Assembly (NCBI GenBank): GCA_014529385.2
Contig: CM043959.1
Coordinates: 92,359,529 to 92,423,528, forward strand
DNA: 64,000 bases
Direction: 5' to 3'
DNA from: Adiantum capillus-veneris
Taxonomy: Eukaryota > Streptophyta > Polypodiopsida > Polypodiales > Pteridaceae
The notes below the pieces were generated by a model. It was not told where the DNA came from, searched no databases, and saw only the letters and a program-made list of their open reading frames with translations. Within the stretch, counting starts at the first letter, position 1. Every line of letters begins with the position of its first letter. The translations under genes and the position numbers were made by a program. Shown piece by piece: positions 1 through 10,790 of this stretch.

Positions 1-106
1 CAGGGACTCATTTAGCAGCAGGGGGCATTTTTTGACCTTTAGGGGATTGCTTGAACTGCAACCATCTGCCTTTTTCAGCTGGTGAGAGCTTATGAGTGCC
101 AAAAAA

Positions 107-117
107 CTATAAATAGG
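107..117 (+). promoter_or_regulatory. TATA box in left arm
   Basis: CTATAAATAGG is a good plant TATA box, followed 40-70 bases later by a CT-rich stretch suited to a transcription start. The counterpart in the right arm (8668-8678, minus strand) reads CTATAAATATG, so both arms carry a promoter directed into the element. Function is inferred from sequence only. Confidence 0.55.
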
Positions 118-539
118 ACCCCTAGCTTCACATTTACACAGACTCGGAGCCTTGATACTCTCTCTCTCATCTAGAGAGAACACTACGCAAAAATCACTAG
201 AGATTAATCTCTAATTAATTAACGTAAATGGTAATTAGCCTAATCCTTCTTAATTAACAAGGTTACATTAAGCTATTTTGTTAATAAATCAAAGATTAAG
301 CCTATGTATACTCATAAAACCTCTCTTAATTAATTAATCTCTTTTTATTATTGTAATTAAGCTTAGTAATATTAAGCTAACTAATTATCATATCATATTA
401 GGGTTGAAATTAGCCAAATTAACCATGAATTAATGGTAAATATATTAATTAAGCTTAGATTAAGTTGAGGTAATTATCAGAGTTGCATTAGATAGTCATT
501 AAGCTAGGAAAATTACCCTATAATTTTTTGAGTAATTTT

Positions 540-1690
540 CTTAATTAATTAGGCAGAATTACTCTATTTTTTAGAAAATTAAATAGGGAAAATTAGTAAA
601 TTGATTCCAAATGCTGTGATATATTTATCACTGGTTAGATAGGTGTTAAGGAGCCCGTGATAATTAGGAGAAGCTCAGAAAATCAATCTAGCTAATTACT
701 TTAGCAGAAAAACTCTTTTTTTCTAGACCTAAAAAACTAGGTGAGCGGCCTCCACGGACACTCACCAACACCTCTAGAGTGTCGAGGTCACATGCACCTA
801 CACTCTGATCGTTTGCTAAAGGACGATCACATCAAGAGTGTCTCTGTTTACGAGGCCACTCATTATTCCTCTACCTTAGGCTCTAGGCCCTCAGCGGGAA
901 TCCAAGGTAGTACCACTCAGGACCCGCATATAGCAATTTAAATAGGGAAAATTAGTAAATTTATTTCAAATGCCATAAAATATTTTTCAGTGGTTAATTA
1001 GGTGCTAAGAAACCTGTGATAATTAGGAGAAGCTCAGAAAATTAATTTAGCTAATTACGTTAGCGGAAATACTCTGTTTTTTAGCAATTTAAATAGGGGA
1101 AATTAGTAAATTGATTTCAAATTGTGATATATTTATCAATAATTAATTAGGTGCTAAGGAACCCGTGATAATTAGAAGAAGCTCAAACAATTAATCTAGC
1201 TAATTACTTTAGCAGAAATACTTTATTTTTTGAGCAATTTAAATAGGGAAAATTAGTAAATTGATTTTAAATGCCATGATATATTTATTAGTGATTAATT
1301 AGGTGTTAGAAAACCCGTGATAATTAGGAGAAGCTTAGATAATTAATCTAGCTAATTACTTTAGAAGAAATACTCTATTTTTTGAGAAATTTAAATAGAA
1401 GAAATTAGTAAATTGATTTCAAATGCTGTGATATATTTATCAATGGTTAATTAGATGTTAAGAAACCCGTGATAATTAGGAGAAGCTAAGATAATCAATC
1501 TATCTAATTACTTTAGCAGAAATACTCTATTTTTTGGACAATTTAAATAGGGAAAATTAGCAAATAGGTTCAAATTGAATTAAGTTATTTATTAGAGGTT
1601 AATTAGATGTTAGAAAAACCATGATAATTATGCTAATCTCAGATAATTAGTTTAATTAATTATCTTATTGGAATTACGTTAATTTTAAGG
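540..1690 (+). repeat. Tandem repeat, ~152 bp unit, in left arm
   Basis: The motif AATTAGTAAATTGATTTCAA recurs near 591, 947, 1108, 1252 and 1404, with a diverged copy near 1556, giving a period of about 145-160 bp apart from one gap caused by an insertion. Each unit also carries CCCGTGATAATTAGGAGAAGC and ends in a T-run followed by AATTTAAATAGGG. About three units of the same family are present, inverted, in the right arm (7740-8220). Confidence 0.85.
727..931. mobile_element. GC-richer insertion inside one tandem repeat unit
   Basis: Neighbouring units run from a T-run straight into TAGCAATTTAAATAGGG (compare 1068-1097). Here about 205 bases of clearly more GC-rich DNA intervene. This stretch gives the short reading frame at 741-941, which I do not consider a gene. 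No terminal inverted repeat or clear duplication is visible, so the class is unknown. Confidence 0.5.
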
Positions 1691-2150
1691 GTAAATTAAA
1701 GGGAGAAATTAGTAAATCATGTGCTATGATTACATGCTATTATAGGGTAAAGAGGCAGTGATAATTATGCCAAGGTTAGAAAAGTAGTATAGATATTTAT
1801 CTAAGTCAAATTACACTATTTTTAGCTAAAAACTAAGGAGGGAAATTAGTAAATCACACTATATGATTACATGCTATTTATCAAAGCTATATTATAGGGT
1901 AAAAAGGCCGTGATAATTATGCCAAGTTTAAAAAAGTAGTATAGATATTTATCTAAGTCAAATTATACTATTTTTAGCAAAAAACTAAAGAGGGAAATTA
2001 GTAAATCATGCTATATGATTACATACTATTTATTAGAGCTATATTATAGGGTAAAGAGGCCGTGATAATTATGCCAAGGTTAGAATTGTAGTATAGATAT
2101 TTATCTAAGTCAAATTATCCTAATTTTAGCTGAAAATTGAAGATGGAAAT
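1690..2150 (+). repeat. Second tandem repeat family, ~140-150 bp unit
   Basis: Three units carry GTAAATCA...CTATATGATTACAT followed by AGTATAGATATTTATCTAAGTC (starts near 1713, 1851 and 2000). The inverted arm holds the matching block at about 7290-7740. The same order of the two repeat families in both arms shows that the arms share one origin. Confidence 0.8.
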
Positions 2151-2692
2151 TATATAATTAAGTTGGGAAATAATAAGATAATTACCACAGGTCAAAAATA
2201 TCCTTATCTACTTGTGGTAATTATACCATAGTTAATTGGTGAGGTTAAAAAATTATAATTGACCAAAAGTCCTATTTTTAGCGAATGATTAATTAAAATA
2301 AATAGACTTTGTGGTCAAAAGTTTTTAGAAAAATTATAGTAAGTGTAAACCTATGATATCAAGTTGAGGAAATGAAATCTTTAAGATAAATTAAATACAA
2401 TAAATATTGAGCCCAAAATAAGTAGATTATTAGCTTCAAAGTCAATGAAAAAATTAGGGAAAAAGATATAGAAAATTATAATAAAATTAGGAGAGCTTAG
2501 AAAACCCTTAGGGAAGCAATGGAAAAAGTTATCATACCTATATAGATAAATAAGAAATTACTAGGTCAAGAATTTACCAATTAAGACTATAAATTTAACC
2601 TTGGATGGGTTACAATTGAATACAAGGTTAAGTCTAGATTTTTGAACTATTTACCTAATGATTAGACGTCCTTTTTATAAGGAGAAGAAGTT

Positions 2693-2854
2693 ATGATACC
2701 AAAAAGGACCCGAGAAAATCCTACATCTGATGATGAGGACGTAGCTCCAAAACGAACTAGAGTGTCGCACGAGGACGAAGCCGGGCCTAGAAGTAGGCCT
2801 ACGGAGGAGAGTCTTCAGGCAGCAGTGCAACAACAGATGGCCAATCAATCCCAG
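2693..2854 (+). CDS. Possible first exon of the element's protein, basic and acidic N-terminus
   Basis: The frame opens with MIPKRTRENPTSDDEDVAPK, a mix of basic KRTR clusters resembling nuclear localisation signals and acidic runs, then a Q-rich tail. At 2854/2855 the sequence CAG|GTGGGT matches a plant splice donor, just before the frame stops at 2878. It lies downstream of the left-arm promoter and beyond the arm. No acceptor or second exon could be matched, and no family is recognised. It could equally be a gag-like fragment or a chance frame. Confidence 0.35.
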
Positions 2855-2879
2855 GTGGGTTTCCCATTATTCAATTAAG

Positions 2880-4160
2880 TCTTTAATTAGTTTAAGTTCG
2901 TTTATAAGTTAGCATTGCATACGTAAGAAGGATAAACTGGTTGAAAACGGAAGGTAAACTCCCAACGTGCATTTGTTTATAATGTAGGAAAGAATTTTTT
3001 GGGTTAAAACTGGTTGAAATAGGAAAGAAATGTTTGACCATCCTTAAGACAGCTTTTCTCAAGACACCTCCGACTCCATGGTATAAATCGATGATAATGA
3101 TTGGCTTTTTAGCCTCGGATGTCGATTATCCCCATGAACGTTGTGTTTCTACTCCGTGTAATGTGTTGATGTTTCTACATAAGTTAGGATACCGCTTTTT
3201 ATCCTAGGGGAGCCGCCCGGTTGTATGGGCAACTGGTTTGGTGTATGGGCACCCGGAACCTTGGGTGTGGGTTTATCTACTCCGGATTTGAATAAGGAAT
3301 GGGTGCCGTTTTTCACCCTTAGGTGGTCTTGAGACAAGAAGAGTATTGGTCATGGTTATTATGGATAATGTTTTGATTGACAGTACCCTGTCTTAAGTTT
3401 AAAGATGTCTGTTTTCTAAAAGAATGCTTTCAATGTTGTCTTCAAGGAATTACTGTGATGGAACGTTAAAAGAAACCATTATTTTAAATGTTTTAAAACA
3501 ATGTGATAGTAAGATAAATGAATCATGTGTACGTGCGGGGTGGCAAGTGGGGATTGACTAAGGTTGTCAATCATGGACGGGTGGACCTGATTAGTCAGGT
3601 AACTATCCATCCCTGCGCACTAAAACGTTTAGAAAACTTCTTCACGTGGAAGAGGAGTCCACCAGCGGGCTGTGCCCTCACATCTGTTAGGGAAAAAAAG
3701 CGTTGGTTGAGGATACCTTAGCCCAATTGTGGCAGTTATAGGGCCGAAATAGTTTTTTTGGAATTTTAAAAGGTTGTCCCATTCCGCTGCGAGACAGGAC
3801 TAGGTCTTCTTCTAAGGCTATAGACCCAAGCCATTGTCAATGGTAAGGGTCTATTCCTTGGATTTTTCTTGTTTAGAGACTCTGATTTTTATCAGACCTA
3901 GAGACCTGTCAAGGATCCCATCCCGATCTCGGTATAGGCGGGATGGGGACCTTACACATGCCTATGTCGAGATGTATGTTTTCTCTCTTGTCGATTCTAG
4001 CCCCCAAATTCAGTCCCTAACTCCCAAGCCCTTGTAAGCTCACTCCCCCCATATGAGGTCTTGGAGTTGATGCAGTCCGTTCAATCATGTCGAGTCCCTT
4101 CTCAGTCCAATCTTGTAAAAAGATGTCCAATCTTGTAAAAAGATGTCCATCTTTTTCTCC
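2880..4160. other. Spacer with probable internal region of a short-LTR element, no gene
   Basis: No long reading frame is convincing. A ~20 bp unit (CCAATCTTGTAAAAAGATGT) is tandemly repeated at about 4108-4148. Because a polypurine tract and an LTR-like unit follow directly at 4161-4333, this stretch is probably the 3' internal part of an LTR element whose 5' end is not identifiable. Confidence 0.4.
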
Positions 4161-4173
4161 CTAAGGGGGGAGA
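4161..4173 (+). other. Polypurine tract
   Basis: CTAAGGGGGGAGA lies immediately before a TGTGGTGTG LTR terminus. This is the expected position and composition of the plus-strand priming site of an LTR retrotransposon. Confidence 0.6.
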
Positions 4174-4333
4174 TGTGGTGTGTGGTTGTGTAGGTTATGT
4201 GTCCGACCACCTAGTGTGGGAGGACACTCAGTTCTTGGCATGTAGTCTCTATTGGCAATATAAGGAGCTGCCCGACTCTCTTGTGGGCAGACTCATTTGG
4301 GTTCTATTCTTGTCCGCATGTGAGCACACCACA
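4174..4333 (+). repeat. Short LTR (160 bp), probable 3' LTR
   Basis: The segment begins TGTGGTGTG and ends CACACCACA, a perfect 9 bp terminal inverted repeat in TG...CA form, preceded by a polypurine tract. An AATATAAGG TATA-like box lies near 4257. At 160 bp it is short, in the size range of TRIM/SMART elements. The matching 5' LTR was not found in the window, so no target-site duplication can be checked. Confidence 0.65.
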
Positions 4334-5779
4334 ATATTAAAGGAAAAATAAAGTAAAAATATTATATAAAGAAAAAAGGTGGGAACGACCTGATAAATGC
4401 ACATTTGTAAGGGTATGCAACAGTTTGCATGCTGCTTTCAAATTCTTGAAATGTATTCTTGGTTTGACATGATTGGAATACTCTTCTCTACTATCATAGT
4501 ATTACCTTGGGAAGGTGCATTTATCAAATGGTTTGGTGGGTGGGTGGTTCCAGAGGGTTAATTGTTGGCCGAAAAGTTGAACCCAATTTTATGTTGTCCT
4601 AGAAGTAAAGTTCAAGAGCGGGGGAAAGGGATTTTGATCTACAGAGCGTGAGAAATACTTAGGATTGAGGGATTCATGTAGATTATAATACACTCACCTT
4701 AGGGGAAGGCATTGACGATTGTGCTCGGTCATAAACGGGAAAAAAGCGTCAATGACCTTGAACCAAGGGTGAATTAGAGAACTCCCACCACTTGACCTTG
4801 GAAGGTTGAGTTCCAAGTTAGTCTGACGATTTCGATTGGTAAGTTTGATTGGTAAGCAAAGCTTCTTCAGGGCTAAGGGATCCATATGTGAGAAAGTGAA
4901 TGCTATCACCCCCTTGAGTTGGCATTGAAGAGCAGGAGGAGTCATGTCTTGGTGTCGGTCTCAAGCAGGAGGGATGTCGGAGATTACGGTGTATCCATGT
5001 GGAGATGGTACAGCTGGTGGTCCCCGGGCATGGCCCTCACATTATCTGTGCTTCATAGTGTGAAATATAATGCCTATTTGAAAGGTGTTGGGATCTCCAC
5101 CGGTCCCAGTATTCAAGATTTTGCATATCGCTTCATGAACCGACCTTCATATGCTTCAGTGCAGTAGGAAAGAAACTAGTTGACCTCACACATTCTTCAA
5201 TGCCAAAAATGGGTGTCAATAGTCCTGAAATAAGGAATAGAAATATACTCCAAGAAAAGAGTATTAGAAAAAAGAGGCCAATTTTTGTTGATGCAAATAT
5301 GTCTTGGAGGAGGATAGCCACAAGCCAGAGTATGTTACAATGACAACTTCAATTGGTGGGCTTCAGCACCAAAAAAAAAAACTTCAAGGGATGTCCCATA
5401 TCCCGAAGTAAATGTAGCAAAGTCAATTTGGCCAATAAGGAGAACAAAACCTGGGCAAAAGATGACTGGTTATGATGTGGTGTCAAAAGATGGAGATTGA
5501 TGTGGGCGGTTCATTTTAATGATTATTCAATGGATGACAAAATAGGGGTGCTAACTCCTTGTTTTTGGGGTCCTAGAAAATATCCTCCATCTGGTTCACA
5601 AGTGGGAGGCCTTGTGGAAGGGTTCATTTGGTTTTGTAACTCCAATAACATGCACACGTGGAAGGTTCACAACATATTTGAAGGGCCGCCAGGTCCAGCT
5701 CCCAGTGTTTAGGTGGTCGTAGATGGCACAAATTTGCAACCTCAAGAGGTAACGCAATTGCAAGCCAATCGTTTTCTTT
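4334..5779. other. Fold-back element interior, short coding-like pieces only
   Basis: Short frames at 4919-5167 and 5497-5712 on the plus strand look protein-like (the second contains HFNDYSMDDKIGVLTPCFWG) and lie just upstream of the SWIM ORF, so they may be broken exons of the same gene. No domain is recognised. An A-run at 5371-5382 separates them. Confidence 0.3.
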
Positions 5780-6295
5780 TTGCAAGCAGGAGTGACATCA
5801 GGAACAAGAATGCATGACACAATTCCATTGAACCAAAGATTTGCTAGCAACATCCGTCCCAAATTTAGAGATGGAAAGATTGTGAAGTGGAGATCAAGAT
5901 TAACAAAGGAGTTTTATGGCAAAATTGAAGTGGGTAGAACCATGGCAGCAGAGTTGGTGCGAGAGGTCATTATGGTTTGCAACAAAACACATATTTTCTA
6001 TGTTAAGACTATGGGGTCAAGTGCAAAGGGAGTGACATACTCAGTGACAATGTCAGATTTTCCTACATGTACTTGCAAGGATTTTCAAAGCCGAGAAAGC
6101 AAGCACCTTGTGTATATGCCATGTAAGCACATTTACTTAATATTTCTACAAGTGCTTGGTGTTGACCCTCATGCTCATGAATTCATGCATCAGGCTGCTC
6201 TAACAAAATTGGAGTTAGTTCCAAGCACTTGGAGGTTCACGGGTGCTGACGCGGCCTTAAAGGCTTGGGGACCTTGCAATGGTTTTGAGAAGTAG
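5780..6295 (+). pseudogene. SWIM zinc-finger protein, probable transposase C-terminal part
   Basis: The frame encodes 171 residues. Near residues 95-115 it shows CTCKDFQ followed by YMPCKHIYLIF, giving C-x-C-x15-C-x-H, the SWIM zinc-finger pattern. In MULE transposases this finger follows the DDE catalytic core and helps bind DNA. No DDE core is visible upstream, so this is a C-terminal remnant, or a separate SWIM protein carried by the element. The frame's first Met may not be the true start, because protein-like sequence continues upstream in other frames. The finger residues themselves are intact. It sits between the two inverted arms, which supports a transposition-related role. Confidence 0.55.
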
Positions 6296-6679
6296 TTTTT
6301 TGGGTGATATGTGCTTATGAGTATTAACTTTTGCCCCAAATATTCTCATGCGGTAGTATTTTGTTTGTTGCACTCTCCATTTTGATTTGTAGATGCAATA
6401 CACCTTTTTGGTTAATTTCAATGTTGATGGAAGGTTTTTTGCATGTGTTAGTGATAAAACAATTTAAAGATTATTTTTATAGTTAAAGAAACTATGTAGG
6501 GAGTGTCTCTAACCAATAAAAGTCCAAGATATATACAACTAATATATTGCATAAGGATATAAAAAAACATTGTACGTTTTGCAAAGTTTATGGTTTGCTC
6601 AATTTTGTATCAAGAAAAATTATAAGTTTTTCTCGGTTTATGGTTTGCTCAGTTTTATTGGCTCGGATTTTGGGATCCC

Positions 6680-6944
6680 CCCCTTGTGTAGACAAGTACG
6701 AGTTGAATTCTCCCATGCACCCATGTGTGGACGCCCTTAAGAAGACAAGTCTGCCTAGAAATCCGCCATCACCATTAAACCAGGCCACCGAAAAATTGGC
6801 CAACCGATCACCACTATTTGACTACTTTTCAACTGTCGTCGGGCCATAATATTTCAATGAAAAGGAATATTCCGACTGGGTCTTACAAATGCATGTTTCT
6901 TAGACTAAAAGTTACAAGGGATGAATCATGCTCCATACTTAACA
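6680..6944 (-). repeat. Truncated LTR fragment of the 20318-24559 Copia family
   Basis: From TTGTGTAGACAAG near 6680 to CTCCATACTTAACA at 6944, the sequence parallels the inner end of the Copia LTRs at 20318-21158 and 23818-24559. It shares the GTGTGGACGCCCTT..AGAAGACAAGT block, the AAAAGGAATATTCCG block and the terminal ACTTAACA. The other half of the LTR is missing, so it is a truncated copy inside the fold-back element. Confidence 0.7.
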
Positions 6945-7263
6945 AATACTTCCATCCTTGCATGTCTGTATAATGATTGTATATCCCCAGGATAAATCTC
7001 ATGGTCCATATTGATTATTGGGAGGGGTGTTGATTGCAGCATGGCATTGCCATCTTTTGGGTTTTGATTTCTCCCATAAGGATTGTTGCCACCACTCATC
7101 CAATTTAGGTATTGGCTGTATCTCATGAGACTTGGCCTCATCCGTTGTGTTTGCAACCACCCTCATATCCAATGGATTTTCCTTCCCTGGTTTTGTTGGT
7201 TCACCCGTTTTGTTTCTTTTAGTATGATTTCATCCTCTTTTTTAGGTGTAGGCTCTACTTGTT

Positions 7264-8775
7264 AACTTAATTATATAATTTCCATCTTCAATTTTCAGTT
7301 AAACTTAGGATAATTTGACTTAAATAAATATTTATACTATTTTTCTAATCTTGACATAATTATCACGAACTTTTTATCATGTAACATAACTCAGATAAAT
7401 AGTATGGAATCATATAACATGATTTACTAATTTCCCCCTTTAAATTTCATCCAAATTTGGTATATATTTTGACTTAGATAAATATGTATACTAAATTCTA
7501 GCCTTGACATAATTATCATGGCCTTTTTATCATGTAATCTAGATCTAATAAATAGCATGTAACCATATAGCATGATTCACTAATTTCCCTCTTTAGTTTT
7601 TAGCTAGAATTAGTATAATTTGACTTAGATAAATATCTATACTACTTTTCTAACCATGAAATAATTATCATAGCCTCTTTATCCTATAATCTAGCTTTGA
7701 TAAATAGCATGTTATCATAGCAAATGATTTACTAATTTCCCCTTTTAATTTGTCCTAAAAACAGTGTAATTCTGTTAAGATAATTAGGTAAACTAATTAT
7801 CTAAGAATAATATAATTATCACGGGTTTCCTAAGATATAGTTAACCTCTAATAATTATCTTAAATCATTTTGAATCAATTTGTTATTTTCCCTCTTTTAA
7901 TTTGTCCTAAAAATAGTGTAATTCTGCTAAGATAATTAGGTAAACTAATTATCTGAGGTTAACATAATTATCATGGATTTCTTAAAATGTAATTAATCTC
8001 TTATAAATAACTCAAAGCATTTTGAATCAATTTGCTATTTTCTCGCTTTTAATTTGTCCTAAAAATAGTGTAATTTTGCTAAGATAATTAGTTAAACTAA
8101 TTATCTAAGGTTAACATAATTATCACGGGTTTCCTAAGATATAATTAACCTCTAATAAATAACTCAAAGCATTTTGAATCAATTTGATTACTTTTCCCTT
8201 TATTTTTCTCTCAAAAGTAGTGTAATTCTGCTTAATTAATTATGAAAATTACTCAAAAAATTATAAGATAATTTTCCTACCTTAATGACTGTTGAATGCA
8301 GCTCTGATAATTACCTCAACTTAATCTAAACTTAATTAATCTATTTCCCATTAATTTATGATTAATTTGGATAATTTCAGTCCTAATATGATAGGATAAT
8401 TAATTAGCTTAATATTCCCAAGCTTAATTACAACAATCAGCAGAGAATATTTAATTAAGAGAGGATTTATGAGTATACATAGGCCTAATCTTTAATTTAT
8501 TAAGAAAATAGATTAATCTAGCCTTGCTAATTAAGAAGGATTAGGCTAATTACCATTTAAGTTAATCAACTAGAGATTAATCTCTAGTGATTTCTGCGTA
8601 GTGGTCTCTCTAGATGAGGGAGAGTGTGTCAAGGCTTCGAGTCTGTCTGAAATTGTGAAGCAAGGGTCATATTTATAGGTTTCTGGGCACTCACAGGCTG
8701 GAAAATGGCAATAACTTGCATCCCAAGCAGCCCTACAGGTCAAAAAATGCCCCTTGCTACTAAATCTAGTCTGAG
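7264..8775 (-). repeat. Right arm of long inverted repeat
   Basis: This is the reverse complement of the left arm: the inner end TTAACTTAATTATATAATTT pairs with 2145-2164, and the outer CACTAGAGATTAATCTC block near 8568-8590 pairs with about 195-215. It has about three ~152 bp repeat units against roughly seven on the left. The minus-strand ORF at 8570-8821 lies in the promoter and leader and is not a gene. Confidence 0.85.
8668..8678 (-). promoter_or_regulatory. TATA box in right arm
   Basis: On the minus strand this reads CTATAAATATG, the counterpart of the left-arm box at 107-117, and points into the element. Confidence 0.5.
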
Positions 8776-9156
8776 AGAGTTCATCATTACCCCACACAAC
8801 CCCCCAGATACACATAATCAATTTTTACTAATTTTTGTAATTTTTAATGATGAAAATTGGAAATATCAGTGATTTCTAGAACCTTAGGATAAGAAAGTCT
8901 TTATTGATAATAATTACTGAAACCATCCAATTTTACTTAACTAATTAAATTCCTAGTGTAATCTTTTAGAGCCCGTAACTTTTCCAGATTTTATCGGAAT
9001 TTTGTTCTGAAATTTTCTAGCTCGGGGTTTGTTGTGCTTAAGATTCCAAAAATACCAATATTTGCCATGGTCAGACAATTCTACATTGCGTTTTCAATAA
9101 ACTTATCAGTTTGATTAAGCTTTATACAATCTTTAAGGTTTCAGAAACTCGAAACC
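8776..9156. other. Unassigned AT-rich junction
   Basis: This stretch lies between the right arm and the first recognisable Gypsy RT codons. No LTR, primer site or ORF is visible, so the Gypsy fragment that follows has lost its 5' part. Confidence 0.5.
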
Positions 9157-9858
9157 TTACAGAGATAGACAAACTAAAGGATGCTGAGTTTATCTACGAG
9201 ATTGAACACACCAATTGGTGTCCTCGATTGTGGTAGTACCCAAAAAGAATGGCAAATTGCGTGTCTGTGTAAACCTCAAACAGATAAATGATGCCACCAT
9301 CGGCGACAACTATCCACTACCAATCACATAACATGTTATTGAGAGAGTTGCGGGGAAGGAGGCCTATAGTTTTCTAGATGGTTCTCAGGCTACAACAAGT
9401 CAACCATCAAAGCAGAAGATTAGTATAAGATAGCTTTTGCAACAGAGTGGGGCATATTCGCATACAAGGTAATGCCTTTCGGCCTGATGGCCAATGCACC
9501 TGCCACTTTCCAAAGACTAATGAGTCATGCATTCAAGGAATATCTCAGACAATTTTTAGAGATATACATGGATGATCTTTGTGTTCATTCTCACCTGAGA
9601 AATGATCACATAACGCATCTAGAGAAATTCTTCGAAAAGTGCAAAACTTACTGTATTTGCTTAACCCCTGAAAAATGTGTCTTCATGGTAAGACAAGGTA
9701 AAATTTTGGGCCACATTGTGTCCAAAAACGATATTTCCACTGATCAAGAAAAGATACAAATAATTGCCGCACTACCGAGACCAACAAAAATGAAAGAAGT
9801 GCATGCATTTATGGGACACTATGGTACTACATGCGCTTCATATACATGTATGTTGTAA
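9157..9858 (+). pseudogene. Ty3/Gypsy reverse transcriptase, decayed
   Basis: Translated pieces in more than one frame give DAEFIYEIEHTNW, VVVPKKNGKLRVCVNLKQIN and, from 9472, MPFGLMANAPATFQRLMSHA with the catalytic EIYMDDLCVHS. The N-terminal half is broken by frameshifts and stops, with the finger-palm region near 9380-9440 badly altered. It aligns closely with the minus-strand RT at 27780-28619, so both belong to one Gypsy family. The YMDD motif is intact, but the polyprotein could not be made. Confidence 0.9.
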
Positions 9859-9889
9859 TAGCTAAGGCGTTATATGCCCTCATTGCTAA

Positions 9890-10790
9890 ATTTGAATGGA
9901 TAGAAACAGTTTGAAACAGCAATTAATTTTTTCTCCAATTTTGCAAGCCCCTGATTGGAGTAAGATCTTTCACGTTCATGTCGATGCATCAGCCTATGCC
10001 ATAGGCTGCATATTAGCCGAGCTAGTAGAGAAGAAAATGGATTTTCCCGTTTGCTACTCTAGTTGGCAGCTGAACAACGCGGAGAAAAATTATATCACTA
10101 CGGAAAGAGAAGGTCTAGGCATTAGGGAGAATATGCGGTGTAGATGGGCCTCTTTATTTTCTATCAGCTTATGGAGGTGATTAACATTTTGATGAATAGG
10201 TATACTCCATGTGTACAAGAATGGTGGATCTGTAAGAGTAAGGATGCACTTTTCCCTCCAAAAAGGAGGTGTAGAATTTTATGGTTTTTGGCCTTCTATA
10301 ACTCCCACGTATGGTCTCCAATTTGAGTGGAGATCATAGATCTACAATCTACACGTGGATCTCTTTCCATAGATATGCTACATGATATGGGTTTACCTGC
10401 TAGATTTAAATTCCATTTTGGAGGGAAACTTTGAATTCAAATAAACTAGCCCTTTTTCCTATTTGAATTCAAAAGTTGTCCTTTGATTACTTTCTAAATA
10501 CAAAAGGTTTGACTTCCTTAAACTGCCAAATAAAGAGGCCCTCCTAGACCCCATTCTCTTCCTAATGAATGATATATGCTGTCAAAAAATTTAGACACTA
10601 TCTTCTTGCAAACAAGTTTTATTTCTTTGTAGATCACCAAGCACTATTATATCTGGTAAACAAACCTTGCAACACTAGAAGGATTGTTCGTTGGTTTATA
10701 TTGTTGCCTGAGTTTGACTTCATAGTAGTCGTAAAAAAGGAGACTACACACACACACACACATGAGCATATCATCTTTTGAGATTGTTCC
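9890..10790 (+). pseudogene. Gypsy RNase H, split by an insertion
   Basis: The first part (9896-10120) reads FHVHVDASAYAIGCILAE and NYITTEREGLG, typical of the Gypsy RNase H. The second (from about 10566) resumes with MIYAVKKFRHYLLANKF and DHQALLYLVNKP. The related intact copy at 27151-27776 joins these directly (EREGLGMIYAVKK), so about 445 bp were inserted here. The tail ends in a (CA)n tract near 10747-10763. Confidence 0.85.
10121..10565. mobile_element. ~445 bp insertion in RNase H with short inverted ends (MITE-like)
   Basis: The insert interrupts a conserved RNase H codon run. Its left end ATTAGGGAGAAT and the reverse complement of its right end (ATTAGGAAGAGAAT) match imperfectly, suggesting terminal inverted repeats of about 12-14 bp. 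There is no coding capacity. The exact duplication cannot be fixed because the flanks AT / ATGA are ambiguous. A solo LTR is less likely since TG...CA ends are absent. Confidence 0.5.

Larger units (their letters stand above)
1..2164 (+). repeat. Left arm of long inverted repeat
   Basis: This arm matches the reverse complement of 7264-8775. The outer ~300 bases (TATA box, CT-rich leader, CACTAGAGATTAATCTCTA block) correspond to 8500-8775. The inner end stops at the block around 2120-2164, which pairs with 7264-7310. The left arm is longer because it holds more copies of the ~152 bp tandem repeat and a ~205 bp insertion at 727-931. Confidence 0.85.
1..8775. mobile_element. Fold-back / Mutator-like DNA transposon with very long inverted arms (left end beyond window)
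   Basis: The first 2.16 kb and the 1.5 kb ending near 8775 are reverse complements over most of their length, including the leader, the AT-rich spacer and two families of tandem repeats. They enclose a ~5.1 kb centre with an ORF carrying a SWIM-type zinc finger (5780-6295), a domain common in Mutator-like (MULE) transposases. Long arms made of tandem repeats are typical of fold-back transposons. The left terminus is not visible because homology still runs at base 1, so no target-site duplication can be tested. Recognition as an inverted-repeat element is firm; assignment to MULE is inference from one domain. The centre has been invaded by at least two LTR fragments. Confidence 0.6.

Noticed and set aside
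2690-2710. TGGTATCATA on the minus strand, resembling a tRNA-Met primer site
   Set aside because: No LTR end abuts it and a plus-strand ORF starts there. A match of this length is expected by chance in 64 kb.
8570-8821. Minus-strand 83-codon ORF
   Set aside because: It lies in the promoter and leader of the inverted arm, with no counterpart frame in the left arm.
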